Position numbers and translations under genes: made by a program. Of a DNA stretch of 64,000 nt, positions 27,218 to 36,541 are shown one piece after another. This stretch comes from an uncultured Massilia sp. (GTDB taxonomy: Bacteria > Pseudomonadota > Gammaproteobacteria > Burkholderiales > Burkholderiaceae_D). Position 1 is the first letter of the stretch. Each line of letters starts with the position of its first letter. The DNA lies in NCBI RefSeq assembly GCF_913773735.1, contig NZ_CAJYEB010000002.1, positions 62,001-126,000 on the forward strand, read 5' to 3'. The notes beneath the pieces were generated by a model. It did not search any database. It was not told the origin of the DNA and was given only the letters and a program-made list of their open reading frames with translations.

Positions 27218-27937
27218 TTGGACGAACAGATCGCGCAAGACAGCACACCGATTTTCCAGCGCATCAAGGATTACCTGGTCGGCGAAATCGCCGCCGGCCG
27301 CTGGAAGGAGGGCGACCTGGTACCGTCCGAGCAGGCCCTGGTGCGCCAGTTCGGGGTGTCGCGCATGACGGTCAACCGCGCCGTGCGCGAACTCACCGCG
27401 GAACAGGTGCTCACGCGCCGCCAGGGGTCCGGCACCTACGTCGCGCCGCAGAAGTACCAGGCCACGCTGGTCGAGATCCGCAACATCGCCGACGAGGTGC
27501 ACGCGCGCGGCCACGCCCACGCCAGCCATCCGCGCCTGCTGGAACAGGGCGCGGCGAGCGAGGCGCTGGCGCTGCAGTTCGAACTGGCGCCCGGCGCGCC
27601 GCTGTTCCACTCGCTGATCGTGCACGACGAGAACGGCCAGCCGATCCAGGTCGAGGACCGCTGGGTCAACCCGGCCTGCGCGCCGGCCTACCTGGAGCAG
27701 GATTTCAGCCGCATCACGCCGAACGAGCACCTGATGGTCGCCGCGCCGCTGCAGGGCGCCACCTACAGCATCGAGGCGCTGCCGGCCCCGCGCGAAGTGG
27801 CCGAAATGCTCGGCATCGCCGTGGGCACGTCCTGCCTGGTGCTCAAGCGCCGCACGACCTCGCAGGGCCGGGTGGCCTCGGTGGTGACGATGTGGCATCC
27901 CGGCGACCTGTACAAGTTCACGGGCAGCGTCGGCTGA
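27218..27937 (+). CDS. hutC: Histidine utilisation repressor HutC (GntR family)
   Basis: A 239-aa GntR-family repressor. The N-terminal winged helix reads PIFQRIKDYLVGEIAAGRW...VPSEQALVRQFGVSRMTVNRAVREL, with the wing RRQGSGTYVAP. A UTRA effector domain follows (SLIVHDENGQPIQVEDRWVNP, SCLVLKRRTTSQGRVASVVTMWHPGDLYKF), the type that senses urocanate. The start codon is TTG at 27218, set by GGAGAG eight bases upstream and an in-frame stop shortly before. The likely target is the palindrome at 23325 upstream of hutU. It is separated from the hut genes by three unrelated units and reads in the opposite direction. Confidence 0.93.
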   Translation: MDEQIAQDSTPIFQRIKDYLVGEIAAGRWKEGDLVPSEQALVRQFGVSRMTVNRAVRELTAEQVLTRRQGSGTYVAPQKYQATLVEIRNIADEVHARGHAHASHPRLLEQGAASEALALQFELAPGAPLFHSLIVHDENGQPIQVEDRWVNPACAPAYLEQDFSRITPNEHLMVAAPLQGATYSIEALPAPREVAEMLGIAVGTSCLVLKRRTTSQGRVASVVTMWHPGDLYKFTGSVG

Positions 27938-28351
27938 ACGGCGTGGACGGCGCGCATGGCGATGGCGTTTCGACCATGCCGCCACATCTTTCCGTCCGGC
28001 GCAGGCACGGGCCGGCGTTTTGCGGGATAATGCGACGTTCGCCCCCGTTTCCCGCCCGCCGTGCTCCCCGTCCAGGCCCGTTCGCCAGGCCGCCGGGATT
28101 TTGCACAACGCTCACGAACACGTTCGAAAAAAATCGGTTATTATTCCGACTAATCCCCGCCTGATATTCTCTTGCAGCTCTTCCACTATTGATCTTGCGC
28201 ACAATGTCTCCACCATTGTGAGGCAAACCAGTCTGACAAGCATGGGATCGGCCGGATCTGCCGAGCGGGACCGGCGACAGGGATCTCGGAAGCATCGAGA
28301 TTTTCGATACCCTTTCAGGCATTAACTGACCTACCTCACATTGAGGAAAAC
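27938..28351. other. Intergenic region upstream of trxA
   Basis: About 410 bases without a supported gene. It must contain the trxA promoter. The right end has TTGAGGAAAAC as a good ribosome site for trxA. I see no hairpin with a T-run for hutC. GC falls in the second half (28110-28200), as expected for promoter DNA. Confidence 0.5.
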
Positions 28352-28678
28352 ATGAGCGAAAACATCAAACACATCAGCGATGCATCTTTCGAAACCGACG
28401 TGCTGAAGGCCGACCTGCCGGTGCTGGTCGATTTCTGGGCCGAGTGGTGCGGCCCCTGCAAGATGATCGCCCCGATCCTGGAAGAAGTGGCGAAGGAATA
28501 TGGCGGCAAGATCCAGATCGCCAAGATGGACGTCGACGCGAACCAGGCCGTGCCGGCCCAGTTCGGCATTCGCGGCATCCCGACCCTGATCCTGTTCAAG
28601 AACGGCCAAGTGGCTGCGCAGAAGGTCGGCGCCCTGGCCAAGGGTCAACTGACGGCTTTCATCGATAGCAACATCTGA
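28352..28678 (+). CDS. trxA: Thioredoxin 1
   Basis: A 108-aa cytoplasmic thioredoxin. The redox motif WCGPCK sits in [20 protein letters not shown], and the cis-Pro loop is [12 protein letters not shown]. Length and sequence are those of the housekeeping TrxA that reduces protein disulfides and is itself reduced by thioredoxin reductase. It lies just upstream of rho, the conserved trxA-rho order of proteobacteria, with about 140 bases between them and a G+C-rich hairpin (GGCGGCAG...CTGCCGCC, 28695-28720) that lacks a T-run. Confidence 0.97.
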   Translation: MSENIKHISDASFETDVLKADLPVLVDFWAEWCGPCKMIAPILEEVAKEYGGKIQIAKMDVDANQAVPAQFGIRGIPTLILFKNGQVAAQKVGALAKGQLTAFIDSNI

Positions 28679-28820
28679 TACACTAGTCACAGGTGGCGGC
28701 AGCGCGCCCGCACTGCCGCCTTGTCCGGAACGGATAGGCGATCGACCGGTCCCATCCACTTGATTAACCCACGCAGTTCCCTCCCCTACCTTTACTTTCC
28801 CGTCACGGGACACCCGACAC

Positions 28821-30083
<1,263 letters not shown>

Positions 30084-30104
30084 TCCCAGCCGTTGGCATC
30101 CAGG

Positions 30105-30137
30105 AAAGGGCGAGTCGATCTCGCCCTTTTCTTTTTT
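30105..30137 (+). terminator. Rho-independent terminator after rho
   Basis: AAAGGGCGA, a 7-base loop, TCGCCCTTT, then CTTTTTT. The hairpin starts 22 bases after the rho stop codon. Confidence 0.9.
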
Positions 30138-30218
30138 ATGCACGACGCTTCATGCAGGTCAACTTCTTGCGACGGTCAAGGGGAGACAATCCTTCCCGAT
30201 GCCACCAAGGAGACCACG

Positions 30219-30491
30219 ATGACCACCGACGCCGTGCACGACCTGTCCGCCCAGCGCCATGGCAACCACCAGATCGAGCGGCGCCTGACGGTCCTCGAAA
30301 CCCGTTTCGACACCACCCTCACCATGTTGCCGAACAAATCCGACCTGGCGGAACTGAAAGCCGAACTGAAGGCCGACATCCACGGCGAATCCGCGCACCT
30401 GAGCAAATGGATCGCGGCCACCACCATCACCATGGCCATCGGTTTTGCCGGCATGATCGTCGCCATGCTGTCGCGCCTGCACGCCGGCTGA
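30219..30491 (+). CDS. Small coiled-coil, tail-anchored membrane protein
   Basis: A 90-aa protein starting at 30219 with AAGGAG before it. The first half is a helix with coiled-coil character (HQIERRLTVLETRFDTTLTML, SDLAELKAELKADIHGES), and the end is a single hydrophobic helix (WIAATTITMAIGFAGMIVAML) followed by SRLHAG. The layout resembles small phage/Bdr or DUF1640-like proteins, with no confident family. It lies between rho and rpmE2 with its own ribosome site. Confidence 0.7.
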   Translation: MTTDAVHDLSAQRHGNHQIERRLTVLETRFDTTLTMLPNKSDLAELKAELKADIHGESAHLSKWIAATTITMAIGFAGMIVAMLSRLHAG

Positions 30492-30653
30492 ACGCGCCGC
30501 GCCGGTATCCGGGCGCCATCGGTTGCCTCGCGAACCAGCCTGCCTTATAATCTCCGGTTCCGTATCCAACCCTGGCAAGTGATCGGCAATCGGGTCAAGA
30601 AGCAGGTCGACCGACGAAGTGCCGTTTGGCTACCAACTTAATCAAGGCGCATC

Positions 30654-30923
30654 ATGAAAGCTAATACCCATCCGGATTACCGCGAAGTCGTCTTCCACGA
30701 CCTGTCGTGCGATTTCAAGTTCATCACCCGTTCGACCATCGCTACCCGCGAGACCATCAACTTCGAAGGCAAGGACTACCCGCTGGTCAAGATCGAAGTC
30801 TCGGCCGAGTCGCACCCGTTCTTCACCGGCAAGCACAAGATCGTCGACACCGCTGGCCGCGTCGAGAAGTTCCGCCAGAAGTTCGGTTCGGTCGGTTCGA
30901 AGACTTCCGTCGCCAACGGCTAA
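30654..30923 (+). CDS. rpmE2: 50S ribosomal protein L31 type B
   Basis: An 89-aa L31 of the type B, zinc-free class: [23 protein letters not shown]...[37 protein letters not shown]. It lacks the CxxC pairs of zinc-binding L31. Type B paralogues often replace the zinc form when zinc is scarce; whether a type A copy exists in this genome cannot be told here. It is followed by a strong terminator. Confidence 0.97.
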   Translation: MKANTHPDYREVVFHDLSCDFKFITRSTIATRETINFEGKDYPLVKIEVSAESHPFFTGKHKIVDTAGRVEKFRQKFGSVGSKTSVANG

Positions 30924-30965
30924 GTCCCGACGAGCGATCGCCAAGGAAGCCTGCGGGCTTCCAAG

Positions 30966-30994
30966 AAGGAAGCCCAGGGGCTTCCTTTTTTTTT
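30966..30994 (+). terminator. Rho-independent terminator after rpmE2
   Basis: AAGGAAGCC..GGCTTCCTT followed by a run of nine T. A second hairpin using the same GGAAGCC/GGCTTCC arms lies directly before it (30949-30965). Confidence 0.88.
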
Positions 30995-31117
30995 GCCGCG
31001 TTTTCGCCGGCGCCGGCGCGCCGCCCACCGGCGCCGCGCCCGCCGGCGGCAGCATGCCGATGTCCCTTATACTACGCGACTCATTCCCTGCATCACTTAT
31101 TACGGGATCAGTTATCG

Positions 31118-32872
31118 ATGAAACCAGTCCGCCTTCCCGCCGCCGCCACCCTCGCCCTGCCCCGCTGGGCGCTCTACGGACTCGGCCTGCTCTATATCCT
31201 GCCGGGCCTGATCGGGCGCGATCCGTGGAAGGATGACGCCGCCAGCTTCGGCATCATGTGGACGATGGCGCACGGCGGCTTCCAGGACTGGCTGCTGCCG
31301 CACGTGGCCGGCCTGCCGATGCCGGACGAAGGACCGCTGGCGTTCTGGCTCGGCGCGCTGTGCATCAAGCTGTTCGGCTGGCTGGTCGGCGACGTGATGG
31401 GCGCGCGCATGTCCACCATCGGCATCTTCGTGATCGGCACCCTGTCGCTATGGAAGACCGCCTTCCACCTGGGCCGGCGCGCCGAGGCCCAGCCGCTGCG
31501 CCTCGCCTTCGGCGGCCAGCCCGAACCGGACGACTACGGCCGCACGCTGGCCGACACCGCGGTCCTGATCTACCTGGGTTCCCTGGGCCTGCTGCTGCAC
31601 AGCCACGAGACGCTGGCCGTCACGCTGCAGGGCGCCCTGCTGTCGTGGTTCCTGTTCCGCTCGGTGCGCCTGATCGAGGACATGACCACCCGTAACGCGC
31701 TGCTGGCCGGCCTGGCGCTCGGCCTGCTGTCGCTGACGCGCGGCTTCGCCCCGCCGCTGGTGGTGATCGCGGCGCTGTACCTGTGCACCCGCCTGCTCAA
31801 GATGCCGTCGGCGCCCGTGCTGCGCCACCTGGGCCAGGCCGCCTGCGTGGGGCTGCTGGTCACCATGGTCTGGGTGCTGCCGTCGGCCGTCGTCCAGCCC
31901 TACGGCGTGTCGCCGGTCGGCGAATGGCTGGCCTGGAACGCGAGCCAGCTGAGCATCCCGGGCTGGCAATCGCTGAAGGCCTTCTTCCGCGTCGGCATCT
32001 GGTACTTCTGGCCGGCCTGGCCGTTCGCCGCCTGGGCCGCCTGGGCCTGGCGGCGCCAGCACGGGCTGCTGCACATCATCCTGCCGACCGGCTTCGTCGG
32101 CGCGCTGGCCTTGTTGATCCTGTGCGATCCGGTGCCGGAAAGCGGCGACCTGCTCAAGCTGCTGCCGCCGCTGGCGCTGATGGCCGCGTTCGGCCTGCCG
32201 ACCATGAAGCGCGGCGCGATCAATGCGATCGACTGGTTCTCGGTGATGGTGCTGACCCTGCTGGGCGGCATCATCTGGCTGTTCTGGGTCGCCAAGCTGA
32301 CCGGCTGGCCCGCCCAGCTCGCCAAGAACGCCCTCAAGCTGGTGCCGGGCTTCAGGCCGGAAGTGGGCATCGTGGCCGTCACCGTCGCCGCCGCCGCCAC
32401 CATCGGCTGGTTCTTCCTGGTGCACTGGCGCCTGTCGCGCCAGCCCTCGGTGCTGTGGCGCGCCGTGGTGCTGTCCTCGAGCGGCCTGATCCTGCTGTGG
32501 GTACTCCTGATGACCCTATTCCTGCCGGACCTGAACTATGCCCGCAGCTACGCCAGCGTGGCCCAGCAGATCGCCGCGCGCCTGCCGGCCGACGCCGACT
32601 GCATCGACACCAACGTCGGCACGGCCCAGCGCGCCTCGTTCGCCTACTTCGGCCACCTGCCGTTCGCCCCGGTCGACGGCGGCACCTGCAGCTACCTGCT
32701 GCTGCAGGACAGCATCAAGGCGCCGACGCTGCCGGGACCGATGCAGAACGGCGCCCTGGTACGCGGCGGCGCGGCGCAACCGTTCCGCGCACGCGACTGG
32801 ACGCTGCTGTGGGAAGGCCGGCGGCCGTCCGACCGCGACGAGCGCTTCCGCCTGTACCGCCGGGCCCGCTGA
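31118..32872 (+). CDS. GT39-type membrane glycosyltransferase (ArnT/PMT-like)
   Basis: A 584-aa integral membrane protein with about eleven helices. The first periplasmic loop holds the acidic motif GRDPWKDDAASFGIMW, the position of the catalytic Asp/Glu in ArnT and PMT-type glycosyltransferases that use undecaprenyl-phosphate sugars, and the C-terminal periplasmic part is soluble (LPADADCIDTNVGTAQRASFAYF). The acceptor (lipid A, a surface glycan or protein) cannot be read. The ATG at 31118 gives a normal leader; the frame is open further upstream through the rpmE2 terminator and should not be used. A terminator follows. Confidence 0.87.
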   Translation: MKPVRLPAAATLALPRWALYGLGLLYILPGLIGRDPWKDDAASFGIMWTMAHGGFQDWLLPHVAGLPMPDEGPLAFWLGALCIKLFGWLVGDVMGARMSTIGIFVIGTLSLWKTAFHLGRRAEAQPLRLAFGGQPEPDDYGRTLADTAVLIYLGSLGLLLHSHETLAVTLQGALLSWFLFRSVRLIEDMTTRNALLAGLALGLLSLTRGFAPPLVVIAALYLCTRLLKMPSAPVLRHLGQAACVGLLVTMVWVLPSAVVQPYGVSPVGEWLAWNASQLSIPGWQSLKAFFRVGIWYFWPAWPFAAWAAWAWRRQHGLLHIILPTGFVGALALLILCDPVPESGDLLKLLPPLALMAAFGLPTMKRGAINAIDWFSVMVLTLLGGIIWLFWVAKLTGWPAQLAKNALKLVPGFRPEVGIVAVTVAAAATIGWFFLVHWRLSRQPSVLWRAVVLSSSGLILLWVLLMTLFLPDLNYARSYASVAQQIAARLPADADCIDTNVGTAQRASFAYFGHLPFAPVDGGTCSYLLLQDSIKAPTLPGPMQNGALVRGGAAQPFRARDWTLLWEGRRPSDRDERFRLYRRAR

Positions 32873-32892
32873 GCGGGCGCGCCACGACACGA

Positions 32893-32919
32893 GCCACCCG
32901 GGTCCGGGTGGCTTTTTTC
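32893..32919 (+). terminator. Rho-independent terminator after the GT39 gene
   Basis: GCCACCCG GGTC CGGGTGGC followed by TTTTTT. It lies between the convergent GT39 and PEP-CTERM genes. Confidence 0.9.
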
Positions 32920-32937
32920 TTTCCGCTGCGACGCCGT

Positions 32938-33531
32938 TCAGGCCCTGTCGCGGACGAGCGCCCGGCGCCGCAGCGCCGTCGTGCCCAGCAGGCCCAGGCC
33001 GGCCAGCAGCATGCCCCAGGTCTGCGGTTCCGGTACCGGCGAGATGGTGAAGTCGGCGCCGAACGCACCGCCGCCGGCGCCCAGCACCTGGCCGTCGACG
33101 CGCACGGCGTAGTAGCCGGCCTGCAGGCCGAACGCTTCCAGCGACCAGGAATCCGTCGGATGCTCGCCGAAGCCGGTATTGTTGATGCCGGAAATGGCGC
33201 TGCCGAGGATGGCGTTGGTGAGCGGGTCGTAGCGGTACAGGTTCAGGCCCGTGATCAGGAGGTCCTTGGTGAGCGGGGTGTTCAGGTAGGACGAGGTCAC
33301 GGACCCGGCCGCGTCGAACGGCGTGCCCACGTTGAAGGTGAAGATATCGGTGAAGGTGCTGCCCGTGGTGGAAGCGGCAAAGCTGTCGCCGAAATGCGCG
33401 TTGAAGCCGCCCACGCCGTCGTCCACCGTCACGAGCGGCGCGCTGCGGTCGATGGCCTGGGCGTACGCGCCTTGCGTAACGAGGGCCGCGCCGGCCAGCA
33501 GCGAGCTCAGAACGAGAGATGTCAGTTTCAT
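32938..33531 (-). CDS. FxDxF-type PEP-CTERM protein
   Basis: A 197-aa exported protein. It has a signal peptide (MKLTSLVLSSLLAGAALVTQGAYA), the FxDxF element typical of this subclass (HFGDSFAA, FTDIFTFNV), a beta-rich body (SWSLEAFGLQAGYYAVRVDGQVLG), and the C-terminal sorting tag VPEPQTWGMLLAGLGLLGTTALRRR. It should be handled by an exosortase and delivered to the cell surface or biofilm matrix. It is a single gene convergent with the GT39 gene, and is the second PEP-CTERM protein in the window. Confidence 0.92.
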   Translation of the reverse strand: MKLTSLVLSSLLAGAALVTQGAYAQAIDRSAPLVTVDDGVGGFNAHFGDSFAASTTGSTFTDIFTFNVGTPFDAAGSVTSSYLNTPLTKDLLITGLNLYRYDPLTNAILGSAISGINNTGFGEHPTDSWSLEAFGLQAGYYAVRVDGQVLGAGGGAFGADFTISPVPEPQTWGMLLAGLGLLGTTALRRRALVRDRA

Positions 33532-33827
33532 GATAGTTCCGTTGATAAGTTATCAGGGACTCACTTTCCGGGGAACCGGCGATGACGTCCTTATACCGAT
33601 TCTTGGTCACAGCTTAAGTTCGACCCACCACACCCACCGTTAGATTGCGCACAAATCTCAGCCATTTTTCGCACATTCATCGGCGGGTTTCCCCATGAAC
33701 TCTTGCTCTCAAAACAGTTCATTCAAGAAAAAGCAGCTTTGAGAATGATCAAATCCGAAACGGGGCGCTTGCCGACAATGGCAGGTGCGGCCAGTCGAGG
33801 CCGCTATCCGATTCCGGGAGCCCCACC

Positions 33828-34298
33828 ATGAAGAGCGTGACGTTTTCCGACATCCAGCACATCCAGGAACGGGCGCGGCGCCTGCCGGCCGCCCTGCCCG
33901 CGCCGCGCCTGGCGGCGCTCGCGCTGACGCTGGCGCTGGGACTGGGCGCGCTGGCCACCGTCGTCCACCTGGGCGCGCCGGCCACGCCGCTGGGCTATAT
34001 CGTGCTGCCGCTGCTGCTGGGCGGCCTGCTGCCGCTGGCGCGGGTGCTGCCGGGACGCCTCGAAGTGAGCACGCGCTTCTCGGCCTGCCACCTGGTCGGG
34101 ACGCTGGACGAGGAAATGGACCGGCTCGGCTACGTCCCGACCGAACGCGGCCCGGGCACGGTCCGGTATCGCACGCGCGGCGCGCGCTGGCCACGGCGTC
34201 GTGCCGCCGAAGTCACCGTGGCCGTGCACGAGCACGCGCTCGAAGTCACCGGCCCGATGCCGGCGCTGCGGGCGCTGCGCGCGCGCATGGATGCCTGA
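33828..34298 (+). CDS. Hypothetical two-helix membrane protein
   Basis: A 156-aa protein of unknown function. Residues about 25-48 and 53-76 are hydrophobic helices (LAALALTLALGLGALATVVHL and LGYIVLPLLLGGLLPLARVLP), preceded by a short polar N-terminus and followed by a basic soluble domain (RLGYVPTERGPGTVRYRTRG, AEVTVAVHEHALEVTGPMPAL). The last part looks like a compact alpha/beta domain facing the cytoplasm. The upstream gap of about 295 bases (33532-33827) holds the PEP-CTERM promoter and nothing else I can support. Confidence 0.75.
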   Translation: MKSVTFSDIQHIQERARRLPAALPAPRLAALALTLALGLGALATVVHLGAPATPLGYIVLPLLLGGLLPLARVLPGRLEVSTRFSACHLVGTLDEEMDRLGYVPTERGPGTVRYRTRGARWPRRRAAEVTVAVHEHALEVTGPMPALRALRARMDA

Positions 34299-34384
34299 AC
34301 CGCCAGCGCGGGGCGCGCCACGGACGCCACGCATGGACTGGTCAGTTTGGCATGACATATGCTAAGATGCGCGCCTGCGCTTGC

Positions 34385-34469
34385 GCCTCTGTGGCGGAAT
34401 TGGTAGACGCACTTGACTCAAAATCAAGCGCCGAAAGGCGTGCCGGTTCGATTCCGGCCGGAGGCACCA
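34385..34469 (+). tRNA. tRNA-Leu (anticodon CAA)
   Basis: An 85-nt tRNA with a long variable arm. The acceptor stem GCCTCTG pairs with CGGAGGC (one G-T pair), the anticodon loop CTCAAAA lies between CTTGA and TCAAG giving anticodon CAA, the T arm is CCGGTTCGATTCCGG, and CCA is encoded. It reads UUG codons. Its 3' 24 bases (34446-34469) are repeated at 51120-51143 and form the attachment site of the island. Confidence 0.97.
34446..34469 (+). repeat. attL
   Basis: GTTCGATTCCGGCCGGAGGC plus ACCA: T arm, acceptor strand and CCA of tRNA-Leu. It is identical to 51120-51143; similarity stops on both sides. Confidence 0.93.
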
Positions 34470-34501
34470 CTAGCATGACGCACACCGTCTCATCCCAGCT
34501 C

Positions 34502-34537
34502 AAAACCCGCATCCTTCCTAGGGAGAGCGGGTTTTTT
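34502..34537 (+). terminator. Terminator just inside the island, after the tRNA
   Basis: AAACCCGC, a 16-base loop, GCGGGTTT then TTT. It ends transcription from the tRNA promoter before the integrase. Because it lies inside attL, the tRNA would lose it if the island left. Confidence 0.75.
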
Positions 34538-34576
34538 GCTATCTCTCCTCGTCTCATCTCCTCTCATCTCATCGCG

Positions 34577-34640
34577 ACAAGATACCGTCATTTTTGGCGG
34601 TATCTCTGGCTACCGATAAACACATACCGTCACGGTGAGA
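34577..34640. promoter_or_regulatory. Repeated ATACCGTCA-type sites before the integrase
   Basis: GATACCGTCA / TGGCGGTATC form an imperfect inverted repeat (about 34581-34604), and ATACCGTCACGG recurs near 34624-34635 shortly before the integrase start. A 19-base segment (ATTTTTGGCGGTATCTCTG, 34590-34608) is repeated exactly at the other end of the island (51054-51072). These look like integrase arm-binding sites and possibly an autoregulatory operator. Confidence 0.55.
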
Positions 34641-34646
34641 TGAACT

Positions 34647-35858
34647 ATGGGATTGAGCGATACCTTCGTACGACAAGTCAAACAACTTAAACCGGCTGGG
34701 GATAAGCATAGTGATGGGCAAGGCATGTACTTGCTCGTTAACGCTGCCGGCAAATACTGGCGCCTCGACTATCGCTTCCTTGGGAAGCGCAAGACGTTGG
34801 CATTGGGGGTCTACCCCGACGTCAGTCTCGCCAAGGCGCGTGCACGGCGCCAAGAGGCGCGCGAGCTGCTTGCAGACGGCATCGATCCCGGTGCCGCCAA
34901 GCGCGATGCCAAGAATGCCAAACTGATCGCCGGCGAACACACGTTCGAGGCAGTGGCCCGTCGATGGCTCGAAAAGACCAAGTCCGAACGCGCCGCGACG
35001 ACGCAGGAGAAGGTGCAGAACTGGCTGGCCAAGGACCTCTTCCCTGCCATCGGGGCGCTACCAATTTCCACCATCAAGCCTCGCGATGTGCTGGTCGCAG
35101 TCCAAAGGATCGAGGCGCGCGGCGCCAATGAATCCGCACATCGCGTCAAATCGCTATGTGGGCAGGTGTTTCGCTTCGCGGTGGCCACTGGCTTGGCGGA
35201 GCGCGATGTGACGGCCGACCTCAAAGGCGCGCTGGCATCGGTGAAAGCAAACCATTTCGCCGCGATTACAGAGCCTCATGAGGTAGCCAAGCTGCTCAAG
35301 GCGATCCACGGCTATAGCGGCCATCCCTATGCTGCTGCCGCGCTGAAGCTGGCGCCGCTGGTGTTCGTCCGCCCCGGAGAGCTGCGTAGCGCGGAGTGGG
35401 TCGAGATCGATCTGGACGCGGCCGAATGGCGCATTCCTGGACACAAAATGAAAATGCGGAACGACCATGTCGTTCCGTTGGCCACACAGGCCGTCGACAT
35501 CCTGCGCGCCATGCACCGCATGACGGGGCACGGAAAGTATGTCTTCCCGAGTATCCGCACTGGAGACCGCTGCATGAGCGAAAACACAATTAATGCGGCC
35601 TTGCGCTGCCTCGGTTTCGGAAAGGATGTCATGACCGGCCATGGTTTCCGTGCCATGGCGCGCACTATCCTCGACGAGGTGCTAGAAGAGCGCGTCGACT
35701 ACATCGAGCATCAACTAGCGCATACCGTCAAGGATGCGAACGGACGAGCGTATAACCGTACGGCGCACCTGCCTGCGCGTCGGGCAATGATGCAGCGTTG
35801 GGCGGACTACCTGGGTGGTCTGCGCGTTGGCGCTGACATTGTGCAGCTTCGGGCCTAA
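34647..35858 (+). CDS. P4-type tyrosine integrase
   Basis: A 403-aa tyrosine recombinase. It has the DUF4102 arm-binding domain (LSDTFVRQVKQLKPAGDKHSDGQGMYLLV, FLGKRKTLALGVYPDVSLAKAR), a core-binding SAM-like domain (about 95-180) and a catalytic domain with Arg in FVRPGELRSAEW, H-x-x-R in GHGFRAMARTIL, a second His in EHQLAH, and the Tyr nucleophile in RAYNRTAHLPAR. It should recombine attP with the tRNA-Leu 3' end. It reads away from the tRNA and begins 178 bases inside the island. Confidence 0.96.
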   Translation: MGLSDTFVRQVKQLKPAGDKHSDGQGMYLLVNAAGKYWRLDYRFLGKRKTLALGVYPDVSLAKARARRQEARELLADGIDPGAAKRDAKNAKLIAGEHTFEAVARRWLEKTKSERAATTQEKVQNWLAKDLFPAIGALPISTIKPRDVLVAVQRIEARGANESAHRVKSLCGQVFRFAVATGLAERDVTADLKGALASVKANHFAAITEPHEVAKLLKAIHGYSGHPYAAAALKLAPLVFVRPGELRSAEWVEIDLDAAEWRIPGHKMKMRNDHVVPLATQAVDILRAMHRMTGHGKYVFPSIRTGDRCMSENTINAALRCLGFGKDVMTGHGFRAMARTILDEVLEERVDYIEHQLAHTVKDANGRAYNRTAHLPARRAMMQRWADYLGGLRVGADIVQLRA

Positions 35859-35882
35859 CAAAACTAAATTTGAGAAATCAAA

Positions 35883-36263
35883 ATGCTACCAGAGAGAAAA
35901 ATCGGTCGTCTACCGAAGCCAGAGGTTCGCCGAGAGGTCGCAGATTTTGCTGCCGTCTGCCGTGAGGCATTGAGCAGTCCAGAAAGGCGTGCCTGTGTGA
36001 ATCCTGAGGCGCCCCTAGAGGAGCGTGCCTATATACACGCTGATGAGGTACTGGAATATGCGCTGCGTGCGTTGGAAAGATTCGGCAAGCACGGCGATCA
36101 TTTTCGCGCAGACTGGGACATCAACCGAATGGTCATTCGCAGCGAGGTGAGCCGCCTGCGCAAAAACGGCTTGAGCTTCGAGGAGGCGGTGGGCGCAGTG
36201 GCGGACGATCTGAATGTTGATGACCGAACGGTGAGCCGGCTCATCAGTCATGGCAAGTCGTGA
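35883..36263 (+). CDS. Hypothetical island protein, possible HTH at C-terminus
   Basis: A 126-aa hydrophilic protein of unknown function. The C-terminal third (SEVSRLRKNGLSFEEAVGAVADDLNVDDRTVSRLISHG) reads like a helix-turn-helix with recognition helix DRTVSRLI; the N-terminal part is helical and charged. It lies 25 bases after the integrase, between it and the AlpA-like gene, a common place for a small regulator of island excision or replication. The family is not recognised. Confidence 0.65.
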   Translation: MLPERKIGRLPKPEVRREVADFAAVCREALSSPERRACVNPEAPLEERAYIHADEVLEYALRALERFGKHGDHFRADWDINRMVIRSEVSRLRKNGLSFEEAVGAVADDLNVDDRTVSRLISHGKS

Positions 36264-36334
36264 CACGACTTGCCAGTGCCTTTAAACGGCGGGACTGAAA
36301 TACTCCTCGTTGTTCTATTACAAAGGAGCATCAA

Positions 36335-36541
36335 ATGTCCCCCCGTATCATCCGCATCGCACAGCTCGCTACCACCCCGAAAAAATCCGGCATCCTGCCT
36401 GTCAGCCCGGCCACCATCTGGCGCTGGGTCCGTGATGGCAAGTTCCCCCAGCCCTTCAAACTCGGTGCCAGCGTGACCGGCTGGCACTCCGATGAAATCG
36501 AGGCATTCGTCGCAGCGTGCCGCAAGGAGTCGTCGAAGTGA
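36335..36541 (+). CDS. AlpA-family excisionase / transcriptional regulator
   Basis: A 68-aa protein with the AlpA/MerR-type winged helix: IIRIAQLATTPKKSGILPVSPATIWRWVRDGKFPQPFKLG-ASVTGWHSDEIEAFVAACR. AlpA-type proteins switch on integrase or act as directionality factors in P4-like elements. AAAGGAG precedes the start. Its stop overlaps the GTG start of the replication gene, so the two are translated together. Confidence 0.92.
   Translation: MSPRIIRIAQLATTPKKSGILPVSPATIWRWVRDGKFPQPFKLGASVTGWHSDEIEAFVAACRKESSK

Noticed and set aside
28695..28720. Hairpin between trxA and rho as a terminator
   Set aside because: GGCGGCAG/CTGCCGCC forms a stem but no T-run follows; it may weaken read-through but cannot be called a terminator.
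33532..34384. tRNA cluster or further attachment sites before tRNA-Leu
   Set aside because: Only one tRNA cloverleaf is present; upstream there is the promoter region and a small membrane-protein gene.
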